Positions 1 through 7,429 of a stretch of DNA of 17,426 nt are shown here, piece by piece. The notes under the pieces were generated by a model, which did no database searches, had not been told where the DNA came from, and saw only the letters and a list, made by a program, of their open reading frames with translations. The position numbers and the translations under genes were made by a program. Position 1 is the stretch's first letter. Each line of letters opens with the position of its first letter. This DNA comes from DATJGF01 sp035495315 (GTDB lineage Bacteria > Verrucomicrobiota > Verrucomicrobiia > Limisphaerales > UBA8199): contig DATJGF010000248.1 in the NCBI GenBank assembly GCA_035495315.1, forward strand, positions 1 through 17,426. Direction: 5' to 3'.

Positions 1-858
1 CTTGATATAAGGCACATACGCGTCGCCGTAATGATAGGAGTACGTGAATTCCGCGAAGGTATCGTAATGCGGCGGCACCTCCACGCGCGCGTCGTAAATC
101 TTCAGCTTCTCCAATGGCTCGGTATCGTCATAGACGATCATCCGTTGCGAACCCACTACTGTCATCTGCCGCACCTTCTTCGGGTCCAGCCAGCTGTTGT
201 GGATGAATGCGCAGCGATTCTTCCGGAAATTCAAATTCATCATCGTTACATCTTCGATTGCGCGATTGACATGGCTGCTCCCCTGGCAGGAGACGCTCAA
301 GGGCGATTCTTCCAGCAGGTAAAGCAGGATCGAGATGTCGTGCGGCGCCAGGTCCCAGGCGACGTTGATATCCTTCTGGAACAATCCGAGGTTCAGCCGC
401 CGAGCCGAGATGTATTGCACCTGGCCAATATCACCGGCCTCGATGATCTCTTTCATGCGGCGAACAGCCGGCGAAAACAGGAAGGTGTGGCCGACCATTA
501 ACACCAATCCCAGTCGATCCGCCAGTTGCACCAGTTCCTGCGCTTCGGCTTCGGTGCGAGCGATGGGTTTCTCAATGAAAACATGCTTGCCGACACTCAG
601 TGCCGCTTTGGCCATGTCGTAGTGGAAGCGCGTCGGTGTCGCGACCACGATCGCATCCAGATCAGGATCCGCCAGCAACTCCTCGTAACGCCGCGTCGTC
701 GCAATATCCGGGTACATCCGCCCAAGATGATTCAGCCGGGCTTCGCTGACATCGCACAGTTTCTTCAAGTGGCAGTCTTGCGCCTGGCGCAAATTGCGCA
801 CCAGATTCGGCCCCCAATAACCGCATCCCACTACCCCAACCTCGATGTTTTTCTTCAT
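1..858 (-). CDS. Gfo/Idh/MocA family NAD(P)-dependent oxidoreductase, C-terminus cut by window edge
   Basis: The frame is open from an ATG at 858 to the left edge, giving 286 residues of a protein that usually has 320-400. Seen: a Rossmann GCGYWG motif at residues 11-16, ATPTRFH at 73-79, the family EKP motif at 96-98 (its Lys is catalytic in the family) and WDLAPHD at 168-174. These match the sugar and UDP-sugar dehydrogenase branch related to WlbA/WbpB, which oxidises or reduces a sugar-ring carbon with NAD(P). A good ribosome site (GAGGAAAG) sits just before the ATG, so this start is firm. It lies on the same strand as the NusG-like gene upstream, which fits a surface-polysaccharide locus continuing leftwards. 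The substrate cannot be read from the sequence. Confidence 0.93.
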   Translation of the reverse strand, partial: MKKNIEVGVVGCGYWGPNLVRNLRQAQDCHLKKLCDVSEARLNHLGRMYPDIATTRRYEELLADPDLDAIVVATPTRFHYDMAKAALSVGKHVFIEKPIARTEAEAQELVQLADRLGLVLMVGHTFLFSPAVRRMKEIIEAGDIGQVQYISARRLNLGLFQKDINVAWDLAPHDISILLYLLEESPLSVSCQGSSHVNRAIEDVTMMNLNFRKNRCAFIHNSWLDPKKVRQMTVVGSQRMIVYDDTEPLEKLKIYDARVEVPPHYDTFAEFTYSYHYGDAYVPYIK

Positions 859-1200
859 ACTTTCCTCATAGGCGACTCGCTATTCAGGCTCTTCTTCGCG
901 ACTCAATCATTGAGTCTGCGCCGGGGTTACCTTGCCTAAGAAACTGCAAGCCGTCCGCTTGCGAGCAGCGTCCTCAAAATTGACCCTGGTCTGACTAAAA
1001 AGCCGCGCTTGCCACCCAGAATCGCCAGCCCGTATCAACTGGTATCGTTGTGGGTGCTAACACGCTGTTTATCATGCGCTCCAGAAAAAAAGTCGCAACA
1101 CGATCGAGTACGGATTGAGCGTCGGTGGAATTACGGAAACAATGACCCAAGCATAGGCCCAAAACTGCCAAAGCCACCCCTCTCGACCCCCTAAACTGCC
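859..1200. other. Intergenic gap between NusG-like gene and Gfo/Idh gene
   Basis: No convincing gene is seen here. A 69-codon minus-strand frame (1204 to 995) begins with TTG overlapping the stop of the NusG-like gene, but it has no recognisable motif and no ribosome site. The gap would be the untranslated leader of the dehydrogenase gene if both genes are cotranscribed. It contains one near-perfect palindrome, listed separately. Confidence 0.5.
900..916. repeat. 17-bp near-perfect palindrome upstream of the dehydrogenase gene
   Basis: GACTCAAT and ATTGAGTC flank a single central C (8+1+8). It lies about 42 bases before the ATG of the Gfo/Idh gene. Its right part (GAGTCTGCG) resembles the hairpins at 1738-1777, so it may be a member of the same dispersed palindromic family. 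An operator or leader RNA hairpin is also possible. Confidence 0.6.
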
Positions 1201-1689
1201 TCAAACCGGGTCCAACATATCGGCATCCAGCTTGACTGCTGCCGCCTGGTTGATGAAATCGAGCCGGAGCAACACCGTCGCCATGCCGTAACGTTGCTCC
1301 ACAAATCCCTCCAACCCATGCAACGGCCCGCCTTTGATCCGCACCCGCATTCCCTCCCCAATTGCAGGCGCCAACCGCACGCCTAAATTCGAATTCAGGG
1401 CCAGCAGAATGTCTCCCAGCTGCTGTTCGAACGTCGCCTGGTCAAATACCTCCAGCAGGTTCGCCACATGATCGCTTTGGCGAATGCTGGCTTCCTGCCC
1501 CGGCTTGAGTTGCAGAAATACGTAGCCGGGAAAAAGGGGCTTGCGGAAAACCACCGTCTTGCCCCGATATTTATGCGCCGAATCGTAACAAGGAAGCGTT
1601 GCTGACAGCGCATTGCGACCGCAATACTCCACCAACTTCTTTTCCCGCCGCGGTTTTGTGTGGGCCACGTACCAATTTAAATCTGACAC
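1201..1689 (-). CDS. NusG-like (UpxY/RfaH/LoaP-type) transcription antitermination factor
   Basis: This is a specialised NusG paralogue. Seen: the N-terminal NusG (NGN) signature WYVAHTKPR a few residues after the chosen start, FPGYVFLQL in the middle of the NGN domain, and a C-terminal KOW segment (GMRVRIKGGPLHGLEGFVE). In the family such proteins travel with RNA polymerase and promote read-through of long polysaccharide or secondary-metabolite operons. The GTG at 1689 is chosen because NGN domains start close to the first WY. The frame can be extended to a GTG at 1749, but that start lies inside a repeat hairpin. No strong ribosome site is visible for either. The gene lies just upstream of the sugar dehydrogenase gene on the same strand, the usual position for a dedicated antiterminator. 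The nearby REP-like repeats may have altered its 5' end. Confidence 0.88.
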   Translation of the reverse strand: MSDLNWYVAHTKPRREKKLVEYCGRNALSATLPCYDSAHKYRGKTVVFRKPLFPGYVFLQLKPGQEASIRQSDHVANLLEVFDQATFEQQLGDILLALNSNLGVRLAPAIGEGMRVRIKGGPLHGLEGFVEQRYGMATVLLRLDFINQAAAVKLDADMLDPV

Positions 1690-1737
1690 CCCGCAAGCAT
1701 TCGGAAGCCGCCCCTCAATGTCAATGTCGCTGGTACC

Positions 1738-1777
1738 GCAGAGTTCCACTCTGCCGTATCGCAGACTTTAAGTCTGC
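1738..1777. repeat. Tandem pair of palindromic (REP-like) hairpins
   Basis: Hairpin one has arms GCAGAGT (1738-1744) and ACTCTGC (1748-1754) around TCC. Hairpin two has arms GCAGACTT (1761-1768) and AAGTCTGC (1770-1777) around one T. They share the frame GCAGA...TCTGC, are 6 bases apart, and look like two versions of one element. The pair sits at the 5' end of the NusG-like gene and overlaps its longer possible start. Confidence 0.75.
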
Positions 1778-2199
1778 CAAACACAGCGTAGCTATAGAAT
1801 AGAAAAAACGGAACTAGAATGCTGACGGTACGGCTCGGCTGGTACATATCCGTTTGAGTTTTGAGGCGGGACACTGCGGTACGGCTTACTTCTCTGCACA
1901 ACAGGGGGTTTCTAAGCATTGACCTTGCCAGCCTCTGACCAGGCGTTTCCGGCCCTCCACTGCACGACACGGTCGGAATTGATTCCGATGACTAACGGAG
2001 CTGTGAAAGGAGACGAAAGCTACTGCGATCCATCACACAACGGAAACGCTGCACCGCGGCGGTCTGCCTGCCGAGGTACAGGTATTGCTGAAAATCGTTT
2101 GGTTGCTGCGCTATCACGAAAAATGTCCAGTATCTTGACAATCGTCAGTTCCGCGCGTCTCGAACGCAGTGGCCAGTCGCTTGGGATTCCAACACCGAC
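1778..2199. other. Stretch with no convincing gene between NusG-like gene and small plus-strand ORF
   Basis: Several overlapping open frames on both strands give no recognisable protein. The plus frame of the next ORF is open from 2092 without an ATG, GTG or TTG before 2200. Its translation there (ending WPVAWDSNTD) looks protein-like, so the left half of this stretch could hold the decayed 5' part of that gene. The promoter of the NusG-like gene should also be here, but no clear boxes were found. Confidence 0.4.
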
Positions 2200-2592
2200 A
2201 TGAGACCCGCGCACATCTATTGGCACATTTATTCCGAGGAGCAAATCCGACCGGAATTCCGCGGGAGGCTTGTGCTGACGTTAGAGGTTCCCTGGCTGGC
2301 CGGATCGCCGGTGGTCAGGAACATTTTCGACCCAACTGGCCGTGATTTTCCGACAGCAACTGCGTCGAGTTTGCAGAGCCTAATGAGTGCAAAACATCAC
2401 GGAATCTTGTACGTCGGCCTGAACAAAGAGGCCGTCTACGATTTGATGCTTTCAGACCCGCCGATCGCTAAGCAGGACGCTGATTACGCATCTTACAATC
2501 GCGAAATCGTCGCCAACGCGCGAAACCTGTTCCTGCTGGATCCAAACCTTGGTTTTAAAGCCATGCCGCAGCATATGGCGCAATTGCTATAA
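2200..2592 (+). CDS. Hypothetical protein, possibly 5'-truncated
   Basis: This is a 130-residue frame with natural-looking codon use, which I do not recognise. It contains a hydrophobic stretch (RLVLTLEVPWLAG, about residues 23-35), GILYVGLNKEAVYDLML in the middle, and an acidic/aromatic C-terminal half. There is no signal peptide and no cysteine pair. No ribosome site precedes the ATG, and the same frame stays open upstream to 2092 with coding-like content but no start codon. The gene may therefore be the remnant of a longer one. It is the only plus-strand gene in the left 6 kb and points toward the GNAT gene. Confidence 0.55.
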   Translation: MRPAHIYWHIYSEEQIRPEFRGRLVLTLEVPWLAGSPVVRNIFDPTGRDFPTATASSLQSLMSAKHHGILYVGLNKEAVYDLMLSDPPIAKQDADYASYNREIVANARNLFLLDPNLGFKAMPQHMAQLL

Positions 2593-2651
2593 CAAAATGG
2601 CAGCAGAAACCAGTGAAGAGGAGAGCTCGCCCAAAGCTGCAGGCGTCTGCC

Positions 2652-3254
2652 TCATCGCGTAAGCGCAAACTGCGACTGTTCCCATTCAGTGATATGCCCA
2701 CCCGCAAACTCGGCGAGTGGGACTAAACGCGGACGGACTTTGGACCAAGCCTCAACCGTCAGCACCCACTGAACCAAGTCTACGGGTTCACCATTGATGA
2801 CCTGAGCCGCTCGTGCAATCCCGACCTGTTGGAATCCGCATTTACGATGGAGAGATAGGACTGCGGTATTTGTGGAAACCGCATTGGCTCGCAATTCCGT
2901 CAAATGCATTTGGTTAAAGGCCAAGTCATTGGCCAGCATCGCGGCGGGCACTCCAGCCAGTACTTCTGGGCGCACGATGTGCCGCCCTTTTTCGGCGCTT
3001 TCTCCAGTCCGATTGTAAATTCCATGCGTCCCTAGGGGCAGGCCACCCAGAGTTTCGACCAGAAAGTAATAGTCCCCTTCCCTCTCAAAGTATTTGTTAA
3101 GCCACGCTTGCTGGTTAGACACATCGTTCGCAGAATCACCCACCCAGCCCTTCACATGCTCCAGGTTACGGAGCCAAACAATAAAAGGCGCGTCCTCAAG
3201 TCGCACCGGTCGTAGCCGCACGCCAAACCCCTCCGCATGAAGTGAATGACGCAT
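2652..3254 (-). CDS. GNAT-family acyltransferase, probably acting on an amino sugar
   Basis: A 200-residue protein with a GNAT layout: an N-terminal strand RLRPVRLEDA (about 13-22), a WLRN helix, and the late acetyl-CoA-binding/helix segment NAVSTNTAVLSLHRKCGF. The WLRN and NTAVLSLHRKCGF pattern is like RimJ/RimL- and PseH-like enzymes that N-acylate nucleotide-linked amino sugars. The gene is last in the ACP-ketosynthase-SDR-SDR block, 9 bases after the preceding stop, so it is very likely cotranscribed. The placement suggests it transfers the acyl group made by the upstream enzymes, from ACP or CoA, to a sugar amine. The usual Q/RxxGxG/A pyrophosphate loop is not obvious. The ~20 residues after VLTVEAW are longer than in typical family members. 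Confidence 0.82.
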   Translation of the reverse strand: MRHSLHAEGFGVRLRPVRLEDAPFIVWLRNLEHVKGWVGDSANDVSNQQAWLNKYFEREGDYYFLVETLGGLPLGTHGIYNRTGESAEKGRHIVRPEVLAGVPAAMLANDLAFNQMHLTELRANAVSTNTAVLSLHRKCGFQQVGIARAAQVINGEPVDLVQWVLTVEAWSKVRPRLVPLAEFAGGHITEWEQSQFALTR

Positions 3255-3263
3255 GATCAGAAG

Positions 3264-4058
3264 CTAAATGGCAACACTCCCCCTTTTATCCACAGTCGCC
3301 TCGAGCCGAGCCGAGTATTCACGCGGCACGGGGGAAAAAACGGATCTTCCGCCATCCACCACAAATTCCTGTCCCGTGATCCAGCGAGCGTTGTCCGACG
3401 AGAGGAACTCGACGGCATCGGCGATATCCTCAGGTTGGCCACGCCCCAATGGGTATAGGGCCAAAAACCGATCGTCGGCAAAATAATCCTTCGTCATCGG
3501 TGTTTCAATGATTCCGGGCAATACGGCGTTCACCCTAACTTCCGGGGCGAGTTCAATTGCGAGCGAAATCGACAAGGCGTTCACAGCCCCTTTGCTGGCC
3601 GCATAGACAGAATAACCACTTGCTCCCACCCGCGTGGCAATGCTGGAGATGAACGTGATACTCTTCAGGGCTCCGCGATTAACCCTTTTCTGTACTAAGG
3701 AACGAATGATCTCTACCGCTGAGAATACATTCACGTTAAACAGCTGGGTTGCAAATTGAAGGTCCATCGCCCTCGCTAACTGGATGCCGGTAGTCCCAGC
3801 TGAATGAACAAAATGGTCGACCGATAAACCGGAATCCTGCAAAAACGTGGCGAATGCATCCCCCAGGCCTTTGATGTCCCTTAAGTCGTGCACCCACAAA
3901 CGATGCTTGTCGGCACACTCAAGACTTTTGCGGACTGCTTCCAGTTTGGCCTCATTTCTACCAGCGAGAATAAGTCCTCGCGAGGCGGAGAGCTTGCGTG
4001 CGATGCTTAGGCCAAAGCCCGATGAAGCACCCGTGATCAAAGTCATTTTTTCACCCAT
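3264..4058 (-). CDS. Short-chain dehydrogenase/reductase, predicted NADPH type (ketoacyl-ACP reductase-like)
   Basis: A classical SDR of 264 residues. Seen: TGASSGFG at 9-16 (cofactor loop), HSAG at 85-88 in place of NNAG, FNVN at 107-110, catalytic Ser139, and YAASK with Tyr152 and Lys156. An Arg at 34, at the end of the second strand (LAGR), favours NADPH by the known SDR rule. The C-terminal GGR segment is normal. Nearest known roles are FabG-like reduction of a 3-oxoacyl thioester or reduction of a sugar ketone. It is a close paralogue of the preceding gene, aligning almost without gaps, so a tandem duplication is likely. An alternative start is the ATG at 4046, with GGGTGA before it. It sits 18 bases after the previous stop and 9 bases before the GNAT gene. 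Confidence 0.9.
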   Translation of the reverse strand: MGEKMTLITGASSGFGLSIARKLSASRGLILAGRNEAKLEAVRKSLECADKHRLWVHDLRDIKGLGDAFATFLQDSGLSVDHFVHSAGTTGIQLARAMDLQFATQLFNVNVFSAVEIIRSLVQKRVNRGALKSITFISSIATRVGASGYSVYAASKGAVNALSISLAIELAPEVRVNAVLPGIIETPMTKDYFADDRFLALYPLGRGQPEDIADAVEFLSSDNARWITGQEFVVDGGRSVFSPVPREYSARLEATVDKRGSVAI

Positions 4059-4076
4059 GCTGGAAGCGATCGCCGC

Positions 4077-4829
4077 TTATAAAATCGGAGACTTGCGAGC
4101 AAACCGGCCACCGTCAACCACAATCTCCTGGCCAGTGATCCAGCGAGCGCGCTCAGATGCAAGAAAATCTACTGCCGACGCTACATCCTCAGGTCGCCCA
4201 AGTCCCAACGGATGAATCGCCTGCATCGCTTGCACGAATTCCGGCTCTGCAAAGTGGCTCTTATTCATCTCCGTTTCTATTGTGCCTGGGAGGACGGCGT
4301 TAACTCTGACCGCCGGAGCGAGCTCCACCGCCAGCGAGAGTGACAGGGCATTTACTGCGCCTTTTGAAGCGGCATAGATGGAGTAACCCTTGCCCCCAAT
4401 CCGGCTGCCAATCGCCGAGATGAAAGTAATACTTTTTAGCGAGTTCTTATTCACCTTCTTCTGGGTCAGCACACGCACAATCTCCATCGCCGAGAACAAA
4501 TTCACGTTGAACAGATGATTCACAAATTCCATGTTCACTCCGCGAATCAGTTGGATGCCAAAAACACCGGCACAGTGCACAAAATGGTCGACCTCAATGC
4601 CCGCAGGAACCATAAACGAAGCCAGGTCGTTACCGAGGCCCTCAAGGCAGCTTAAGTCTCTAATCCAGCTATGATGTTTCTCGGGCTGATTTAACGTGCT
4701 CCGGAGCGTCTCCAACCGATCCGCATTCACATCAGCCACAACCAGGTTTCTGCTCGGAGCCAGGTGCTGGGCAATGGTGCTGCCGAAGCCAGAGCCGGCG
4801 CCTGTAATGAATGTGTAGGGGTGGCCCAC
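4077..4829 (-). CDS. Short-chain dehydrogenase/reductase, predicted NADH type, with altered catalytic Ser position
   Basis: A 250-residue SDR starting with GTG 8 bases after the ketosynthase stop. Seen: TGAGSGFG at 9-16, HCAG at 85-88, FNVN at 107-110, and YAASK with Tyr152 and Lys156. At position 139, where the paralogue and FabG-type enzymes have the catalytic Ser, this protein has Ala; a Ser lies one residue earlier at 138. Asp33 at the end of the second strand (VVADVN) predicts NAD(H) rather than NADP(H). The pair may therefore have split roles: one ketoreductase and one sugar or hydroxyacyl dehydrogenase. Loss of activity in this copy is also possible. Family membership is certain; the substrate is inferred only from the ACP and ketosynthase neighbours. 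Confidence 0.9.
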   Translation of the reverse strand: MGHPYTFITGAGSGFGSTIAQHLAPSRNLVVADVNADRLETLRSTLNQPEKHHSWIRDLSCLEGLGNDLASFMVPAGIEVDHFVHCAGVFGIQLIRGVNMEFVNHLFNVNLFSAMEIVRVLTQKKVNKNSLKSITFISAIGSRIGGKGYSIYAASKGAVNALSLSLAVELAPAVRVNAVLPGTIETEMNKSHFAEPEFVQAMQAIHPLGLGRPEDVASAVDFLASERARWITGQEIVVDGGRFARKSPIL

Positions 4830-4837
4830 AACCAGGA

Positions 4838-5911
4838 TCAGCTCACGTCATAATCCACCACGCGACAGACCGACATCGGACCCAAATTCATCACCATCGT
4901 GATCCACGTCAGCCCAACGCCAAACCCCGACAGACAAACGCGCAGACTTTTCTGAGTCAACTGCTCACCGCAATTCAACGCAATGTTCAACGGTGTCGTC
5001 ACGGAACTGCAATTCCCGTAAAGGCTGACAATGTTATTGGGTAGTTTGTCGCGCGGAATTTTCATCTTGTCCGCCATTTGCGTCAAAATGAAGGGATTCG
5101 GCTGATGAAACAGAAAATATTCAATGGAATCGCGGGTGTTGCCTGAAAAGGAAAGCACCTCTTCGACCTGCGGCGGAACATCTTCCATCGTAAAACTGAA
5201 GATCGCGGCGCCATCCATGTGGATGTGCTCCTGATTTTGCATCAGCCCTTCCTCGACTTCCCGCAGCTTCAGCGTTTCCTCACTGGAAGGGGTGCGGTAA
5301 GCGCCGGCGGGCACCATAATCGCCTTATGCCGCGAACCGTCGTTCTTGAAATCCGTGTAGATGGGGTTTTCTTCCGTCGATCTTTCGACGACAATCGCCG
5401 ACCCTGCATCTCCCGTCAGCGGGTAAGAGACACGATTGCAGCGGTTCATCTGCTTGCTGCACGTGTCGCCGCATAGCAGCACTACCTTGGGAATTGACTC
5501 AATTTCGAGCAACAAGAAAGCCTGCATCAGGCCAAGCAGGAACCCCGCGCACCCTTGATTAATGTCCAGGCAAATCACGTCATGGTGCAAGCCGAGTCGT
5601 CCGTGAATGACGTTGCTCGTCGGCGGCATGAAATAATCCGGAGTTTGGGAGACAAACACCAAAGCCCCAATTTCCTCCTTCTTGAGCGTACCATTATCCA
5701 ATAACTGTTGCAGACCGTAAACACAAAGATCCGACGAACACACTTCCGGCGGAGCAATCCGATGCCGGTCCAGGCTCATCATCTTCTTAAACCGCTTTGC
5801 TTTTTCCGGCGTCAGTTTAAATATCGGGTATTCATCGTCAAACCGGTATTCCTCTTTTGGAACGACCGTCACGATGGCGCTGATTTTCTTATTTCGAAAG
5901 ACGCACTTCAT
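4838..5911 (-). CDS. Beta-ketoacyl-ACP synthase III (FabH-like)
   Basis: From the ATG at 5911 the protein has 357 residues. The Cys-His-Asn triad is visible: Cys121 in NQGCAGF, His269 in FHQPNPF, and Asn300 in YGNCSS. LTGDAGSA and the C-terminal GFGVGLTW are also FabH-like. The family condenses an acyl-CoA (often acetyl-CoA) with malonyl-ACP to give 3-oxoacyl-ACP. The start MKCVFRNKKIS fits the family N-terminus. The frame continues upstream to a TTG at 5989, only 7 bases after the ACP stop, which operon spacing might favour. No strong ribosome site supports either. Housekeeping FabH normally lies in a fab cluster. Here the neighbours are a dedicated ACP, two reductases and a GNAT enzyme, which points to a special acyl-group pathway rather than bulk lipid synthesis. 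Confidence 0.9.
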   Translation of the reverse strand: MKCVFRNKKISAIVTVVPKEEYRFDDEYPIFKLTPEKAKRFKKMMSLDRHRIAPPEVCSSDLCVYGLQQLLDNGTLKKEEIGALVFVSQTPDYFMPPTSNVIHGRLGLHHDVICLDINQGCAGFLLGLMQAFLLLEIESIPKVVLLCGDTCSKQMNRCNRVSYPLTGDAGSAIVVERSTEENPIYTDFKNDGSRHKAIMVPAGAYRTPSSEETLKLREVEEGLMQNQEHIHMDGAAIFSFTMEDVPPQVEEVLSFSGNTRDSIEYFLFHQPNPFILTQMADKMKIPRDKLPNNIVSLYGNCSSVTTPLNIALNCGEQLTQKSLRVCLSGFGVGLTWITMVMNLGPMSVCRVVDYDVS

Positions 5912-5996
5912 ACGTTGCCAGGATCCAAGCGCCAGGATTTTCTCCCTGCGCACGCTGTGCCTTTCCGGGCACGGCTCGCGGGCAGCCAAATCCGGC

Positions 5997-6230
5997 TTAC
6001 TTCTTTTTGGCGTCTACCAAATCCGCCAAATCCGCCGCCGTCACGGCAGCTCGGATTTCTTCCGGCTTGATCGTGATGCCGTATTTCGAATCCGCCATCG
6101 CCAGCACCGAAAGGATCGCGAGCGAATCCCATTGCTCGTAATCCTTGAGCACATCGTCCGGCTTGACGTCCTCCATATCAAGGATCGCCGCCAACCGTTC
6201 GAAGAATTCTGATTTATCAATAGTTTGCAT
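5997..6230 (-). CDS. Acyl carrier protein
   Basis: A 77-residue acidic helical protein with the phosphopantetheine attachment motif DSL at 35-37 (Ser36) inside YEQWDSLAILSVL. Length and motif position fit ACPs of special pathways; WDSL is common in carriers of amino-sugar or polysaccharide clusters, whereas fatty-acid ACP usually has DSLD. It is the first gene of a minus-strand block and probably carries the 3-oxo- and 3-hydroxyacyl chain made by the ketosynthase and reductases downstream. The sequence before the ATG (AACAGACC) is only a weak ribosome site. The upstream 426-base gap should hold the operon promoter. Confidence 0.93.
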   Translation of the reverse strand: MQTIDKSEFFERLAAILDMEDVKPDDVLKDYEQWDSLAILSVLAMADSKYGITIKPEEIRAAVTAADLADLVDAKKK

Positions 6231-6656
6231 GGTCTGTTTAGTTACGCGGCTTGATTCTTGTCACCGCAGCGTAAATCGCCTGTTACCCGCGCCAGCCGTA
6301 GCCCCCAGTGCCTGCGCCAACGGCGCGGTTTACACTAAGCGGTCACCTCCTGCGTTTGCATCGGATGCGGCTTCACTCAGCTTTTCCCCACAAAAACGTC
6401 CGCTTGGACCGGCCAAGCGCATTTGCGTGCGCGACCACAATCCACCAACGTTTTTTGTTGGGACTGCTCATGGTCGGCACTATATCAGAGGTCATGATCG
6501 GGTCAACATGGTAGAAAACGGAAACACTGTCCGAACAATCGCGGACGGCTGCATCCGGTATTTTCCGGAGGCCACGCTCAGGCGAGGCACCGCCTTTTTG
6601 GCTTTAAGATTGTTTGTGCATATGCCATAAATGTTAACCAAGATAAAAACAGCGGT
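6231..6656. other. Divergent intergenic region between ACP operon and NERD-like gene
   Basis: This 426-base stretch must hold the promoters of both divergent genes. I see no reliable -35/-10 pair. Two small hairpins are present: GCGCC-AAC-GGCGC at 6314-6326, and CCAAC/GTTGG around a T-rich loop at 6445-6461. The open frames crossing it on the plus strand look like chance. No riboswitch consensus could be matched with confidence, although the minus-strand leader of the ACP gene is long and GC-rich enough to be structured. Confidence 0.5.
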
Positions 6657-7397
6657 ATGGCAAAGGTACTAAAACCATCCGGTAAATACGTTACCCGGGA
6701 GGCTATAGAAAAACGCCGAAAGATACTCGCCGTCGTTTTGGCAGTCGCGGCGATTGGCTTCGGTTTCGGCGGTTACCTGATTGGCCAATTAATGAAGCGT
6801 AGTCCCGTTTGGGCTTTGGCAGCCGCCTTCCTGGCGTTGGTTTTGTTGTTCAGGCTCCTCTTTGTGTTGGCCCGGCGGAAAATTGAAGGTCTGGAGCAGG
6901 AACCGTTGGACCTCTCCGGAGATGCCGAAGCCTATGACCAGGTGCGAAACACGCTTGAGGAGTTGCCGGACGACTTCCGCGTCATGCATGACTTAAGCAC
7001 GCCTTTCGGAAAAGTGGATCATGTCGTCGTGGGCCCAACCGGAGTTTTCTTTCTCGCGACCAAGGCATGGAAAGGCGAGGTCTCCGGAGACGGGAACGGA
7101 GAATTGCTTTGGAATCAATATCCGCTGGACGAACCGGTTCTGCGTTTGTTTGCCGAAACCGTCAGCCGAATGCGTGAGAAGATCGAGCCTCTCACCAAGG
7201 CAACTCCCCCGGATTTTCAACCGCTCTTCGTATTCACCGCCGCGGCTTTGCGCCTGGATGACAAATCCACTCAGCGCGTCCGCTGCATCCGCGAAGGTCA
7301 GCTTCGCCGCCAACTACTCGACAACCATCTCGGCTCGGGACTCAAAGATGAGGACATCGAGGCGATCTCGCAAAGTCTGCTCGACATCGCCGCTTAA
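6657..7397 (+). CDS. Membrane-anchored NERD-like domain protein with a changed catalytic position
   Basis: A 246-residue protein. The N-terminus is Lys/Arg-rich and followed by two hydrophobic helices (about 23-45 and 50-72), so the rest probably faces the cytoplasm. Residues ~105-215 resemble the nuclease-related NERD domain: FRVMHDL, then GKVDHVVVGPTGVFFLATKAWKG at 118-140. In NERD proteins the Asp of the DH pair and an ExK in 'ETKNW' form the metal site. Here Asp121 is present, but the Glu is Ala134 (ATK), with Lys136 kept. The protein may thus bind nucleic acid without cutting, or use another residue. The gene is alone on its strand, converging with the next gene. Family assignment is by motif only. 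Confidence 0.72.
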   Translation: MAKVLKPSGKYVTREAIEKRRKILAVVLAVAAIGFGFGGYLIGQLMKRSPVWALAAAFLALVLLFRLLFVLARRKIEGLEQEPLDLSGDAEAYDQVRNTLEELPDDFRVMHDLSTPFGKVDHVVVGPTGVFFLATKAWKGEVSGDGNGELLWNQYPLDEPVLRLFAETVSRMREKIEPLTKATPPDFQPLFVFTAAALRLDDKSTQRVRCIREGQLRRQLLDNHLGSGLKDEDIEAISQSLLDIAA

Positions 7398-7429
7398 GCA
7401 TTTCGCCCAGCATTGGTTCGTCCAGAATT

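Noticed and set aside
975..996. CAAAATTGACCCTGGTCTGA string resembling sequence often seen near REP-associated transposases
   Set aside because: Only a vague resemblance and no transposase gene nearby.
995..1204. 69-codon minus-strand ORF starting with TTG over the stop of the NusG-like gene
   Set aside because: No recognisable motif, no ribosome site and an unusual start. The overlap with the stop codon is the only support.
1677..1970. 97-codon minus-strand ORF crossing the repeat hairpins upstream of the NusG-like gene
   Set aside because: Overlaps the antiterminator's start in another frame, runs through the palindromes, and has no family pattern.
2597..2662. 21-codon ORF right after the 2200-2592 gene
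   Set aside because: Very short, overlaps the 3' end of the GNAT gene, and has no ribosome site. Likely chance.
6240..6480. Possible riboswitch in the long leader of the ACP gene
   Set aside because: I compared it with cyclic-di-GMP and cobalamin consensus cores and found no convincing match. Only small hairpins are visible.
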